From: an uncultured Lachnospiraceae bacterium
GTDB taxonomy: Bacteria > Bacillota > Clostridia > Lachnospirales > Lachnospiraceae
Direction of reading: 5' to 3'
Assembly: GCA_902786365.1 (NCBI GenBank)
Contig: CADACD010000005.1
Coordinates: forward strand, 107,853 to 171,852
Length of the DNA stretch: 64,000 bases
In this document: one piece after another, positions 9,608-18,669 of the stretch
How the letters are laid out: every line of letters starts with the position of its first letter
Numbering within the stretch: the first letter of the stretch is position 1
Program-made: the position numbers and the translations under genes
Notes under the pieces: model-generated
Told to the model about the DNA's origin: nothing
Seen by the model: only the letters and a program-made list of their open reading frames with translations
The model's database searches: none

Positions 9608-10886
9608 TGGCTATGCTCCTTCCTGCGATGTAACCTGTTGACCATGCCCATTGCAGATTGTACCCTCCACAGATTCCGTCAACATCGATAATTTCTCCTG
9701 TAAAATACAAGTTTTTGATAACATTTGATTCAAGTGTATCCCATGAGATGTCTGAAATGTCTACCCCACCAGAACAAACCTGTGAATGCAGGGTATCATT
9801 TGTGCCTTTTATTTTAAATGGTGCATTTTTTATAAAATGAAGTAATTGAAGCATTTTTTCATCAGGACAGTTTTTGATAAACGGTTTTGTGCTACTGTCA
9901 CATAGAGATGTATATAGTTTTAAAAGACCTAAGGCAAGCTTTGAATTTAAAATTCCGGAAAATAAATCAAGCAGGGATTTTTTTGGGTAATGTAGCTGTG
10001 ACTTTAAAAATGCAAGAATCTCGACCTCATCATATTCAGGAAGAAAATCGATATCAAGATTTATATCCGATTTTTTTTCTCTGTTAATCAATGTGCTTAT
10101 TACATGACTAAGTTCAAATATCACAATTCCTGAAAGACCATATTCTGTTACCTGTAATTCTCCTGTAGCAAAATATTTCTCTCCCATATATGTAAGACCT
10201 GCTTTGATTTCTGTTCTTACTCCTGACACTTTCTTAAAAAATTCTTTATAGCCGTCATTCCTTTTGTCGGCATAAAGACTGCACAATGATGGAACCAATC
10301 TGTTAAAACGGTGTCCAAGACATTTTATGCTTTTTATGATATCTGAGACATTATCACTTTTTAAACCTGCATTGCTGCCACATGCCACAATGACATAATC
10401 ACCCTGATATTGTTTTTGGTTTTCGTTTTCAGATACCTCGAGGCAAAAAGTATTATCCGGATTTACCGATATCTTTTGTACATAACAATTATTTACCAAT
10501 GAGACTCCTGAAATTCTCAAAGCACTTATCAGTGATTGGCTGACTGTAAGTGCCTGCATGGAAGCCGGATACATATATCCGTTTTTATCCTTTAATGTAA
10601 TACCAAGCTGTCTAAAGGCTTGTATCACCTCATTTTGACCAAACTGTTCTAAAATGCTTTTAACAAACTGCTTATTAGTGCAGTAATATTTTGAATCATC
10701 TGTATTGATATTGCAAAGATTACATCTTCCGTTACCCGTCATAAGAATTTTCTTTCCGGGAGTGTCATTTGCATCTAGAATAATAATGTCTAAACTATTT
10801 TTGTTTTCAAAGTGACTGCCGGCAGCAACAAGTGCAGCAAACATTCCTGAAGCACCGGCACCTATTATAATTAATCTTTTTTTCAT
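9585..10886 (-). CDS. FAD-dependent oxidoreductase, YhiN/HI0933 family
   Basis: About 433 residues with an N-terminal dinucleotide-binding motif IIGAGASGMFAALVAAG, the family motif KILMTGNGRCNLCN, and a C-terminal FAD segment GEIIDVDGICGGYNLQWAW. Members are annotated as aminoacetone oxidase-family FAD-binding enzymes or HI0933-like flavoproteins; the real reaction is not known. The ATG at 10886 (MKKRLIII) is chosen because AGAGG sits eight bases upstream, whereas the ATG six bases earlier almost touches it. Pairing with the following COG2509 gene by a 23-base overlap suggests related function. Confidence 0.87.
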   Translation of the reverse strand: MKKRLIIIGAGASGMFAALVAAGSHFENKNSLDIIILDANDTPGKKILMTGNGRCNLCNINTDDSKYYCTNKQFVKSILEQFGQNEVIQAFRQLGITLKDKNGYMYPASMQALTVSQSLISALRISGVSLVNNCYVQKISVNPDNTFCLEVSENENQKQYQGDYVIVACGSNAGLKSDNVSDIIKSIKCLGHRFNRLVPSLCSLYADKRNDGYKEFFKKVSGVRTEIKAGLTYMGEKYFATGELQVTEYGLSGIVIFELSHVISTLINREKKSDINLDIDFLPEYDEVEILAFLKSQLHYPKKSLLDLFSGILNSKLALGLLKLYTSLCDSSTKPFIKNCPDEKMLQLLHFIKNAPFKIKGTNDTLHSQVCSGGVDISDISWDTLESNVIKNLYFTGEIIDVDGICGGYNLQWAWSTGYIAGRSIANDSNIAD

Positions 10887-10914
10887 TTTCATAGCCTCTT
10901 AGCAAATTTTATAG

Positions 10915-11559
10915 TTAACTTGTAATGCTTTCAAGATAATTATACAGCTCGTGGATTGTTTCAATATAAAATCCTTTTTCAAGTTCTTTTTTGTGTTCTT
11001 CATCAATATTGCTAATGTCAATTCCGGTATCAACAAAAAGCGTTTTCTGATCTGAATTATATATTTTGATAATGGAATTTTCAGAAACAACATAATAATG
11101 ATAAATCTCGTGAATATCTCGTATGGTTTTCCTTATGACAACCTGTTCACCTGAAAATGATACCAGCTGTATATTCGTTACATTTTCTTCTGTACCGATA
11201 TTATTTATTTTGTATGTTGTGAGATAATCAATCACTGCCTCTCTGTCAAGTCCGAGAAGTTCTATAGGCATGTCCGATTCATTTTTTGTAAGTTCACCTG
11301 TATCTGAATTGTAGCACTCTTCTACATATTTCGTTGATGAAGTAATTATCGGATTTTCGTTTGTAGCGACATCCAAAGAATCATCATACGCTTTCATTCC
11401 AGGATTGGTATTTGTGACATCTTCTTTTGTAATCAGATTATTAAATCCAATTTTATTTCTTGTGGCATAATAATATCCGGCATAATATAAAAGTGCAAAA
11501 ACGGATGCAAGTGTAAAAAAAGTTACAATATATGCTGTCTTTTTTAAAGTTGTGTTCAT
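10915..11559 (-). CDS. Single-pass membrane protein with BofC-like C-terminal domain
   Basis: About 214 residues. One N-terminal membrane helix (AYIVTFFTLASVFALLYYA) is followed by an extracytoplasmic domain. The segment PIELLGLDREAVIDYL and then VSFSGEQVVIRKTI resembles the C-terminal domain of BofC, a forespore intermembrane protein that tunes sigma-K checkpoint signalling in Bacillus. This is judged by eye. Related clostridial proteins exist without a known SpoIVB partner, so the role is inferred. An ATG at 11559 with AAAGG nine bases upstream is preferred to an in-frame TTG three codons earlier. It lies between cdd and the flavoprotein pair. Confidence 0.6.
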   Translation of the reverse strand: MNTTLKKTAYIVTFFTLASVFALLYYAGYYYATRNKIGFNNLITKEDVTNTNPGMKAYDDSLDVATNENPIITSSTKYVEECYNSDTGELTKNESDMPIELLGLDREAVIDYLTTYKINNIGTEENVTNIQLVSFSGEQVVIRKTIRDIHEIYHYYVVSENSIIKIYNSDQKTLFVDTGIDISNIDEEHKKELEKGFYIETIHELYNYLESITS

Positions 11560-11629
11560 CTTAATCAACCTTTCAAAAAAATTTATACATATATTGTCGT
11601 CATATTGAATTGATTTTATACAAAAATTT

Positions 11630-12022
11630 CTAATCTCTATTCAAATTAAATGCAAAAGGGATGAGGGAATCGAGAGAATATTCTTTGATTTCACCGATAA
11701 CATCATCAAAAAGTACAACAGTGCCATCTTCCATAAATTCTGACAAAAATTGCCTGCATATACCACAGGGATATGTATAATTTCCACCAGAAGATACAAT
11801 TGCAATTTTCGAAAATGATGTGCAGCCTTCCGAGACTGCTTTCATCACAGCACATCTCTCGGCACAAATCGTTGCACCAAAAGAAGAATTTTCAATATTA
11901 CAGCCTGTAAAAATCTCACCGTCAACAGTCAGCAGTGCAGTTCCGACACTGAAACCTGAATAAGGTGCATACGCATTTCCCATCGCTTTTTTTGCATAAT
12001 CAATCAAAATATCATTCTCCAT
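11630..12022 (-). CDS. cdd: Cytidine deaminase
   Basis: Zinc enzyme that deaminates cytidine and deoxycytidine to uridine and deoxyuridine in pyrimidine salvage. The catalytic site is intact: CAERCAV carries one zinc Cys and the proton-shuttle Glu, and PCGICRQ the other two zinc Cys. NAYAPYSGFSVGTAL is the typical N-terminal substrate motif. The 130-residue length is normal for the homotetrameric class. The ATG at 12022 (MENDILIDY) has GGAGG seven bases upstream; an open frame of 50 further codons overlaps ybeY and is not used. Order phoH-ybeY-cdd is common in Clostridia. Confidence 0.96.
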   Translation of the reverse strand: MENDILIDYAKKAMGNAYAPYSGFSVGTALLTVDGEIFTGCNIENSSFGATICAERCAVMKAVSEGCTSFSKIAIVSSGGNYTYPCGICRQFLSEFMEDGTVVLFDDVIGEIKEYSLDSLIPFAFNLNRD

Positions 12023-12059
12023 AGAAAATCCTCCGTTTTTTATATTATCAAAATGATGT

Positions 12060-12554
12060 TTATCTGCTGATTTCAAGCCCTTCCATAATCTGTCTCTGTT
12101 TTTCTTCCATGACAAGCCTGTCCTCTTCTTCAATATGGTCATAACCAAATAAATGAAGCATACTGTGGGCAACTAAAAATGCAAGCTCTCTTAGATTTGA
12201 ATGTCCGTACTGTTTTGCCTGTTCATACACTTTATCGACAGAAATCATAATATCACCTAGTAATAATTCTCCTGACTCCGGATTAAATAAAGAATCATCA
12301 TCTTCAATTCCATCAAAATCAGCCGGACTGTCATATTCTATCATAGGAAAAGAAAGTACATCTGTAGGTCTGTCAATATTTCTATATTCTTTATTGACAG
12401 CATGAATATTTTCATTGTCGGTGAGCACAACATTGACTTCTGTCTCATATGGACAGCCGGCAAACTCTTCGGTATAAGTGATTACTTTTTTGATAATTTC
12501 ATTATAATCAAAATCAAAATTAACTGATGTTTCATTCTCAATATATATACTCAT
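12060..12554 (-). CDS. ybeY: Endoribonuclease YbeY (16S rRNA maturation and ribosome quality control)
   Basis: UPF0054 metalloprotein of 164 residues. The zinc motif HSMLHLFGYDH fits H-x3-H-x4-GxDH, and DRPTDVLSFPM is the other conserved block. It contains an acidic insertion (FDGIEDDDSLFNPESGE) between these blocks, commonly seen in the family. The start ATG overlaps the phoH stop by one base (TAATG) with AAGGA upstream, so translation is coupled to phoH. It is followed by cdd. Confidence 0.95.
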   Translation of the reverse strand: MSIYIENETSVNFDFDYNEIIKKVITYTEEFAGCPYETEVNVVLTDNENIHAVNKEYRNIDRPTDVLSFPMIEYDSPADFDGIEDDDSLFNPESGELLLGDIMISVDKVYEQAKQYGHSNLRELAFLVAHSMLHLFGYDHIEEEDRLVMEEKQRQIMEGLEISR

Positions 12555-13603
12555 TAGATCCTTCTCCTTTTATTACCTTTACCGGCATTTTCAATATTGT
12601 CACTTTTTTTATATTTTTTATCATGATACTTGGCATTTTTTATATTTTCCCTGCTTTCATACTCCTCATATGCCATGACGATTTTCTGAACAAGAGGATG
12701 TCTGACAACATCTTCGTTTGTCAAATTGATAAATGCAATATCGTCAACCTTTGACAACACTTTTATGGCCGTTTCAAGTCCGCTTGTCACATTATCTTTT
12801 AAATCTTTCTGCGTCAGATCACCTGTTACGATGACTTTGGAACCAAAACCTATTCGTGTCAGAAACATCTTCATCTGTGCAGGTGTTGTATTCTGTGCCT
12901 CATCAAGAATAATAAATGCATTGTCCAAAGTGCGGCCTCTCATATAAGCAAGCGGTGCGACTTCAATCAATCCTTTTTCACTGTTATGCATAAAACTTTC
13001 CGCACCCATAATCTGATAGAGTGCATCATACAATGGTCTTAAATACGGATCTACCTTGCTCTGTAAATCACCCGGCAGAAAACCAAGATTTTCACCGGCT
13101 TCAATGGCTGGACGCGTAAGGATGATTCTTGAAACATCATTATTTTTAAATGCTGTGATAGCCATGGCCATGGCAAGGTAGGTTTTACCTGTTCCGGCGG
13201 GACCTAAGCCAAAGGTAATCATATGATTTTTAATCAAATCAATATATTTTTTCTGACCATGCGTTTTGGGTTTGACCGGTTTACCATTAACCGTGCGGCA
13301 TATAATACTTTCATCTAGTTCACTTAAGGTTTCAACCTTATCATCAAAGGCTAGCGATAATGCATAGTTTACAAGCTGTTCATTGATAGTCTCTCCCTTT
13401 TTTGCCCTGTCAGTCAGAGTCTCTATCACGCTTTTGGCTCTTAAAACATTATTTTCGCCACCGATAATCTTCAATTCAGAATTTCTTGATATGATTGTAA
13501 CATGTAATGTCTTTTCTATTTTTTTTATATTAAAATCAAATTGTCCGAATATTTCACTTGTATATTTTGCCGGTATATCAATTATGCTTTCGATTACGCT
13601 CAT
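12554..13603 (-). CDS. PhoH-like ATPase
   Basis: PhoH/YlaK-type P-loop protein of 349 residues, typically found next to ybeY and implicated in RNA metabolism. It has an N-terminal KH-like segment (about residues 15-80), then the ATPase with Walker A GLGPAGTGKTYLAMAMA and Walker B AFIILDEAQNTTPAQMKMF, followed by a basic tail ending GKGNKRRRI. The gene ends in a one-base overlap with ybeY. The upstream AAGGA box is rather far (11 bases) from the ATG. The yqfD gene precedes it with a 56-base gap. Confidence 0.93.
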   Translation of the reverse strand: MSVIESIIDIPAKYTSEIFGQFDFNIKKIEKTLHVTIISRNSELKIIGGENNVLRAKSVIETLTDRAKKGETINEQLVNYALSLAFDDKVETLSELDESIICRTVNGKPVKPKTHGQKKYIDLIKNHMITFGLGPAGTGKTYLAMAMAITAFKNNDVSRIILTRPAIEAGENLGFLPGDLQSKVDPYLRPLYDALYQIMGAESFMHNSEKGLIEVAPLAYMRGRTLDNAFIILDEAQNTTPAQMKMFLTRIGFGSKVIVTGDLTQKDLKDNVTSGLETAIKVLSKVDDIAFINLTNEDVVRHPLVQKIVMAYEEYESRENIKNAKYHDKKYKKSDNIENAGKGNKRRRI

Positions 13604-13659
13604 AAGTTTCGTTATCCTTTCAAAAGTTAATTTTCTTGATTTTACTTACAGACAGCGGA

Positions 13660-14931
13660 TTATTCTGTATCAAAATTCGATTCAGTGTTATCTGTCTGTT
13701 CTTCATCAGTCTCACTATTCGTTTTAGTTTCATCAATATATTCTATTTGTCCTATTTTCTGTAAAACAACAAAATTTCCTGATATAACACATTCAGATGT
13801 ATTAACATCTATTGTAACATTATTTTCTATAATTTGAATACCTTTTTCTTCTAATTTACCGATATATTCATTAATTTTTTCGTTCGCAAGGCTTACAGCC
13901 TCATCTTTATCATAAATTCGATCTTCTATTTCGTACTCATTATAAGTGATATGGCAGACAGAAACAGGCAGATAGTAATTTTTTGTTAAAGTAAGATTTT
14001 TGTAGTCTTTAACAGTATCAAATACAGTCATCCTTTTTTTGAATCCTGATAAAAATAAAGACTTTTCAAAAATTTTCAGTTCAACCGCCTTTTTTTGTTT
14101 GCCGGTATATATCTTTTGCTGATATTGAAGGTTAAATGAATCATGAAAATCATATGTCACATAGGCATATATATCTGCATCGGAATTGACATAGTCATAT
14201 CCGATGACATCTTTAGAATCATTTAGAATTTCTATTGTACCATTTACAAGTAGCTGGTCTTTTTTGATGATATCACCACTTTTTACCTGAGGAACACCAC
14301 TTCTTGTAATGATACTGTCAATGACACCATCCACATTGCTGATGATATTATATGGTTTATCTTCTGTTTTTGCAATGTTTGAATCAAAATTTTCTTTTAT
14401 ATGAACAATCATTCTTGTTCCTTTTATCTCAACAGAAACCCATGTGATATCACTATATTGTTTTCGAATCAGATATTCTAGATCATCACAGCTTATTTCT
14501 GACTTTTTCAGACCATTATGAACATGATTTTCATTTAAGAAGTTCATCAATTCAACATCAGTATAGGAATAATTTCCATCAAAAGAAATGTTCCAAATAT
14601 ATAATGATATTATTTTAATCAAAACAAAAAATATTATAATACCAAAAAGAAAAAAAATACGTTTCCTGTATTTTCGTGTTTTAAAAGACAGTCCTTTTTT
14701 TTCAGTAATCCTAATCTCACCATTACATTTTCGTCTAATTTTTTTCATTTGAAAAAATGATTCAATAGACGAAAAAAAGGTAACTTTCTCATCATTTTCG
14801 CCTGTTTGAATATCCCATATATTTAAATGATTGTTTCTGCACAGGTTGAGAAACCTCACTTTATCATGTCCGGTAAAATCAATTTTCAAATACCCTTTTA
14901 TGTAATCAATAAGATGATTGATGATACTCAC
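13660..14931 (-). CDS. yqfD: Sporulation protein YqfD
   Basis: Membrane protein of the YqfD family, expressed in the mother cell during sporulation in Bacillus and widely conserved in spore formers. A short N-terminal region (DYIKGYLKIDFTG) precedes one strong membrane helix (RIFFLFGIIIFFVLIKIISL, near residue 100), followed by a large extracytoplasmic part with WVSVEIKGTRMIVHIKE. The C-terminus is acidic and Thr/Glu-rich. The first in-frame start is GTG at 14931, but the GGGGAG box directly abuts it, so the true start may be a nearby non-ATG codon. It lies just after yqfC, as in Bacillus. Confidence 0.88.
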   Translation of the reverse strand: MSIINHLIDYIKGYLKIDFTGHDKVRFLNLCRNNHLNIWDIQTGENDEKVTFFSSIESFFQMKKIRRKCNGEIRITEKKGLSFKTRKYRKRIFFLFGIIIFFVLIKIISLYIWNISFDGNYSYTDVELMNFLNENHVHNGLKKSEISCDDLEYLIRKQYSDITWVSVEIKGTRMIVHIKENFDSNIAKTEDKPYNIISNVDGVIDSIITRSGVPQVKSGDIIKKDQLLVNGTIEILNDSKDVIGYDYVNSDADIYAYVTYDFHDSFNLQYQQKIYTGKQKKAVELKIFEKSLFLSGFKKRMTVFDTVKDYKNLTLTKNYYLPVSVCHITYNEYEIEDRIYDKDEAVSLANEKINEYIGKLEEKGIQIIENNVTIDVNTSECVISGNFVVLQKIGQIEYIDETKTNSETDEEQTDNTESNFDTE

Positions 14932-14952
14932 TCCCCGCTTTTGATTGACAGA

Positions 14953-15210
14953 TTATATAAATTCAATACTTTTGATTCTTCCACACACCTTCATTCCGAT
15001 TTCGTTAAAAAATTCTATATGAAGATTTTTGCCACAGATACAGATTTTACACGTTCTTGACTGAATTCTGATAATTTCTTGCGTATATTCAATAATATTT
15101 TTATAATTTTCTATAAAAAGCCCGTACTGTCCTGTTACCCTCAGGATAGTGGCTCCCATAGACACATCTTTGGGAATTTCTAATTTATCTGATAAATTCT
15201 CTATGAACAT
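14953..15210 (-). CDS. yqfC: Sporulation protein YqfC
   Basis: An 85-residue YqfC-family protein. Members have a YabP-like fold and belong to the mother-cell sporulation programme. Visible family features are the start LSDKLEIPKDVSMG, the segment ILRVTGQYGLFIENYKNI and the C-terminal GMKVCGRIKSIEF. It lies immediately upstream of yqfD (gap about 20 bases), the classic pair. Upstream is the rpsU terminator, so the pair should have its own promoter, expected to be sigma-E dependent; I could not identify it with confidence. Confidence 0.88.
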   Translation of the reverse strand: MFIENLSDKLEIPKDVSMGATILRVTGQYGLFIENYKNIIEYTQEIIRIQSRTCKICICGKNLHIEFFNEIGMKVCGRIKSIEFI

Positions 15211-15330
15211 TCATATCTTGCCCTGTTTTCATTATTATTTATCTATATGAAATCACAAGGTAAATTATTACAGGATAGTTATTTCGCATATTTCCAACAA
15301 TTTTGATTAAATAAAATGCCAATTTCCCTA

Positions 15331-15367
15331 AAAGTAAAAAAAGAAGTCTATATCGAGTATAGACTTC
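15331..15367 (-). terminator. Rho-independent terminator of rpsU
   Basis: A perfect 10-bp inverted repeat (GAAGTCTATA, 15343-15352, with TATAGACTTC, 15358-15367) has a 5-base loop. Read on the minus strand it is followed by seven T. It sits about 30 bases after the rpsU stop and separates rpsU from the yqfC-yqfD pair. Confidence 0.85.
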
Positions 15368-15394
15368 CTTTTATAATTTAAGAAATAATTATAA

Positions 15395-15571
15395 TTAATT
15401 ATATTTACGTTTTCTAGCTGCTTCAGATTTCTTTTTACGCTTTACACTTGGCTTTTCGTAATGTTCTCTTTTACGAATTTCCTGCTGAATACCAGCCTTA
15501 GCACAGTTTCTTTTGAATCTGCGTAAAGCACTATCTAAAGACTCGTTTTCTTTAACGATTACGTTTGACAT
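15395..15571 (-). CDS. rpsU: 30S ribosomal protein bS21
   Basis: A 58-residue basic protein read directly from the sequence: it begins [20 protein letters not shown], continues [20 protein letters not shown] and ends in a lysine-rich tail RKRKYN. This is the standard bS21 sequence, a small-subunit protein that helps 30S subunits bind mRNA. AAGGTG and GGAGGT lie upstream of the ATG. It has its own sigma-A promoter and terminator, so it is a single-gene transcript between alaS and yqfC. Confidence 0.97.
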   Translation of the reverse strand: MSNVIVKENESLDSALRRFKRNCAKAGIQQEIRKREHYEKPSVKRKKKSEAARKRKYN

Positions 15572-15647
15572 AGCTCACACCTTACCTCCCTCCAGTTGTG
15601 TAATTGTGCATAATACAACTGTTTGGGTATTTTTTTGCACTAGACCT

Positions 15648-15675
15648 ATTATAGCATAAATTTTCCATACGTCAA
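15648..15675 (-). promoter_or_regulatory. Sigma-A promoter of rpsU
   Basis: On the minus strand TTGACG (15670-15675), 16 bases, then TATAAT (15648-15653). It lies between the alaS stop and the rpsU ribosome binding site, leaving a leader of roughly 65-70 bases. Confidence 0.65.
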
Positions 15676-15709
15676 TATAAAAATATTATTTCTTTTTTTA
15701 TTTAAAATT

Positions 15710-18340
15710 TTATCTGATGATTTCTTTCGCCTTTGCAAGCGCCTCATCAATTCCGGCAGGATTTTTTCCGCCTGCCTGTGCCATGTTAGGACGTCCACCA
15801 CCGCCGCCGCCGACAATCGGTGCAATCGCTTTTACAATATTTCCTGCATGAGCGCCTTTCTTTACAGCTTCATCATCAGCCATGACAATCAGATTGACTT
15901 TATCCAAACCTTGTGCAGAAGCAAGAACAATGATAGCACATGAATTCTTTTCCTTTAAGCTGTCGCCTAAATTTCGAAGACCATTCATATCAACTCCGTC
16001 AACCTTTGTTGCAAGTACATTAAATCCATTGATTTCTTCAAAATTATTTGCTGCATCACCAAGAGAATTATTGGCAAGTTTACTCTTAAGGCTTTCATTT
16101 TCACTGCTTAGAGTTTTAATTTCGCCAAGTAACGCTTCTATTCTGTCAACTAGTTTGCTGCTGTCTGTTTTAGCTGCTTTGGCAGCCTCATTTAATGTAT
16201 TTTCAAGGTTAGCATAATACTTGATAACTCCATCTCCTGTAAGGGCTTCTATTCGTCTTACACCGGCAGCTACACCACTTTCAGAAATAATTTTAAACAA
16301 TCTGATATCAGATGTATTTTTGACATGTGTACCACCACAGAATTCCTTTGAAAATTCACTCATATTGACAACTCGGACTGTCTCACCATATTTTTCACCA
16401 AAAAGAGCCGTAGCACCTGTTTTTCTTGCTTCATCAATCGTCATAATCTGTGTTTCAACATTTAAACTTTCAGCAATTTTTTCATTAACAATATCTTCAA
16501 CCTGCTTCAGTTCTGCTGCACTTACCGGCTTAGGATTGTTAAAGTCAAATCTTAAATGGTCTTTGTTGACAAGTGAACCTGCCTGTTCCACATGGTTTCC
16601 GAGGACCATTCTTAACGCTTTTTGTAAAAGATGTGTGGCACTGTGATTCTTGGCAGTAGAATTTCTAGAAGATTTATCAACTGTAAGTTTTACTTTATCT
16701 CCAATTTTAAACATACCCTTTGTCACAACACCGACATGTCCTATTTTTCCGCCTAAAAGACTAATTGTATTCTCTACAACAAATTCAGCACCATCTGTAG
16801 TAATAACACCTGTGTCAGCTTCCTGACCACCCATGGTAGCATAGAATGGTGTCTCGTCTACAATAATCGTTCCCTCATCACCATCTGCAAGTGCCTGCGC
16901 CAGTTCATCAGTTGTAGTGATTGCCGAAATAACAGAGCTATACTCAAGATTATCGTATCCGACAAATCGAGAAGTGATAGCCGGATCAATCTGCTCATAT
17001 ACAGTTGCATCAGCTCCCATATAATTACTCTTCTTTCGGCTGTTTCTCGCATTATCCTTCTGAATCTTCATTGCACTGTCAAATCCTGCCTCGTCAATAG
17101 TGTAACCCTTTTCTTCCAAAATTTCTTTTGTCAAATCCATCGGGAAACCATATGTGTCATATAATTTGAAAGCATTTTCACCGGATAACTCTGTAAGACC
17201 TTCTGCTTCCATCTCTTTTTGCATTGTATTTAATATATTCAAACCTAAATCGATTGTCTTATTAAATTTATTCTCTTCTTCTGTAAGGACATTGAATATC
17301 ATATCCTTCTTCTCTTCAAGTTCGGGATAGCCGTCTTTTGAACCATTTATCACAGTCTGACTCAAGTTTGCAAGGAAAGACCCTTTGATTCCAAGCAGCC
17401 TTCCATGCCTTGCAGCACGTCTGATAATTCTTCGAAGAACATATCCTCTTCCCTCATTTGACGGCATAATACCGTCAGAAATCATAAATGTAGCTGAACG
17501 AATATGATCTGTGATGATACGAATGGAAACATCTGTTTTGTACTCTTTCTGGTATTCGACGCCTGCAATCTCACATACCTTGCTACGCAGGTCAAAAATG
17601 GTATCGACATCAAAAATAGAATCGACATCCTGAACGACACTCGCAAGACGCTCAAGTCCCATACCGGTATCAATGTTCTTCTGCTGTAACTCTTCGTAAT
17701 TACCATTGCCATCATTTTCAAACTGTGTAAATACATTGTTCCAAATTTCCATGTATCTGTCGCAGTCACATCCTACCGTACAGTCAGGTTTGCCACATCC
17801 ATACTTTTCCCCTCTGTCATAATAGATTTCTGAACATGGACCACAAGGACCTGCACCATGCTCCCAGAAATTGTCTTCCTTTCCAAATCTAAAAATTCTT
17901 TCAGCCGGAATTCCCATCTCTTTATTCCAGATATCGAAGGCTTCATCATCATTTTCATATACTGACGGATATAAACGGTCAGCCGACAGCCCTACTACTT
18001 CTGTCAAAAATTCCCATGACCAGTGAATAGCTTCTGTCTTGAAATAATCTCCAAATGAGAAGTTTCCAAGCATTTCAAAGAATGTACCATGGCGGGCAGT
18101 CTTACCGATATTTTCAATATCACCTGTTCTGATACATTTCTGACATGTTGTCACACGTCTTCTTGGTGGTATCTCCTGTCCGGTAAAGTAAGGCTTCAAA
18201 GGTGCCATACCGGAATTGATTAATAATAAACTGTTATCGTTGTGTGGAACTAAAGAAAAACTTTTCATCTTTAGGTGGTCTTTGCTCTCAAAGAATTCAA
18301 GAAACATTCTTCTTAGTTCGTTTACTCCATATTTTTCCAT
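15710..18340 (-). CDS. alaS: Alanyl-tRNA synthetase
   Basis: Charges tRNA-Ala with alanine and edits mischarged serine and glycine. In order: class II catalytic core (GVNELRRMFLEFFESKDH, FTGQEIPPRRRVTTCQKC), a tRNA-recognition region, the editing domain with zinc ligands HSATHLLQKAL and CGGTHVKN, a coiled-coil linker, and the C-Ala domain with GGGGGGRPNMAQAGG. The 876 residues match normal length. The ATG at 18340 has GGAGG five bases upstream; the in-frame ATG at 18352 lacks one. No T-box leader fits in the 89-base gap to the small membrane-protein gene upstream. Confidence 0.97.
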   Translation of the reverse strand: MEKYGVNELRRMFLEFFESKDHLKMKSFSLVPHNDNSLLLINSGMAPLKPYFTGQEIPPRRRVTTCQKCIRTGDIENIGKTARHGTFFEMLGNFSFGDYFKTEAIHWSWEFLTEVVGLSADRLYPSVYENDDEAFDIWNKEMGIPAERIFRFGKEDNFWEHGAGPCGPCSEIYYDRGEKYGCGKPDCTVGCDCDRYMEIWNNVFTQFENDGNGNYEELQQKNIDTGMGLERLASVVQDVDSIFDVDTIFDLRSKVCEIAGVEYQKEYKTDVSIRIITDHIRSATFMISDGIMPSNEGRGYVLRRIIRRAARHGRLLGIKGSFLANLSQTVINGSKDGYPELEEKKDMIFNVLTEEENKFNKTIDLGLNILNTMQKEMEAEGLTELSGENAFKLYDTYGFPMDLTKEILEEKGYTIDEAGFDSAMKIQKDNARNSRKKSNYMGADATVYEQIDPAITSRFVGYDNLEYSSVISAITTTDELAQALADGDEGTIIVDETPFYATMGGQEADTGVITTDGAEFVVENTISLLGGKIGHVGVVTKGMFKIGDKVKLTVDKSSRNSTAKNHSATHLLQKALRMVLGNHVEQAGSLVNKDHLRFDFNNPKPVSAAELKQVEDIVNEKIAESLNVETQIMTIDEARKTGATALFGEKYGETVRVVNMSEFSKEFCGGTHVKNTSDIRLFKIISESGVAAGVRRIEALTGDGVIKYYANLENTLNEAAKAAKTDSSKLVDRIEALLGEIKTLSSENESLKSKLANNSLGDAANNFEEINGFNVLATKVDGVDMNGLRNLGDSLKEKNSCAIIVLASAQGLDKVNLIVMADDEAVKKGAHAGNIVKAIAPIVGGGGGGRPNMAQAGGKNPAGIDEALAKAKEIIR

Positions 18341-18429
18341 TGTTTCCTCCATGAAAATCGCATTTTAATTTCAATATGAATTTTAAAATTCCTTTTTAAT
18401 AAATCTAGAATTTTTTACTGTAAATGCTT

Positions 18430-18573
18430 TTAATTTTCAGCAGCATTTATTGTGGCTGCTTTGACATCTTTTTTCTTTCTGAGTTTTGCTCCACAGAAAC
18501 ATCCGGCAACGATACATACAGTTGTCGCCAAAAACATGCATACATAATAAATAATCGCAGTTGTTAAGCTCAA
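18430..18573 (-). CDS. Small single-pass membrane protein, 47 residues, TTG start
   Basis: Found by reading the gap between queH and alaS. AAAGGAGGT (18581-18589) is followed seven bases later by TTG (18573), giving 47 codons and TAA. The product starts MSLTTAIIYYVCMFLATTVC, with one membrane helix, two Cys near its end (GCFCGAKL), then a basic stop-transfer segment KLRKKKDVK and a short Ala/Asn tail. The near-perfect ribosome binding site and clear topology argue that it is real. I recognise no family. It could be an accessory subunit or a regulator; no function is claimed. Confidence 0.7.
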   Translation of the reverse strand: MSLTTAIIYYVCMFLATTVCIVAGCFCGAKLRKKKDVKAATINAAEN

Positions 18574-18669
18574 ATCTATTACCTCCTTTGACAGGTATTG
18601 TTTAATTTAGTATTTCTATTTCAAATAATGCAACTTTTATAATAGCATATTTTTTTATTGTATTCAAGA

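Noticed and set aside
13660-14931. yqfD as a secreted or signalling protein unrelated to sporulation
   Set aside because: The tandem with yqfC and matching YqfD blocks make the sporulation pair far more likely.
16858-17052. Minus-strand frame inside alaS
   Set aside because: Out-of-frame shadow of a clearly coding gene; no start signal.
18341-18429. T-box riboswitch before alaS
   Set aside because: Only 89 bases separate the small membrane-protein gene from alaS; no room for a T-box and no terminator-antiterminator pair is visible.
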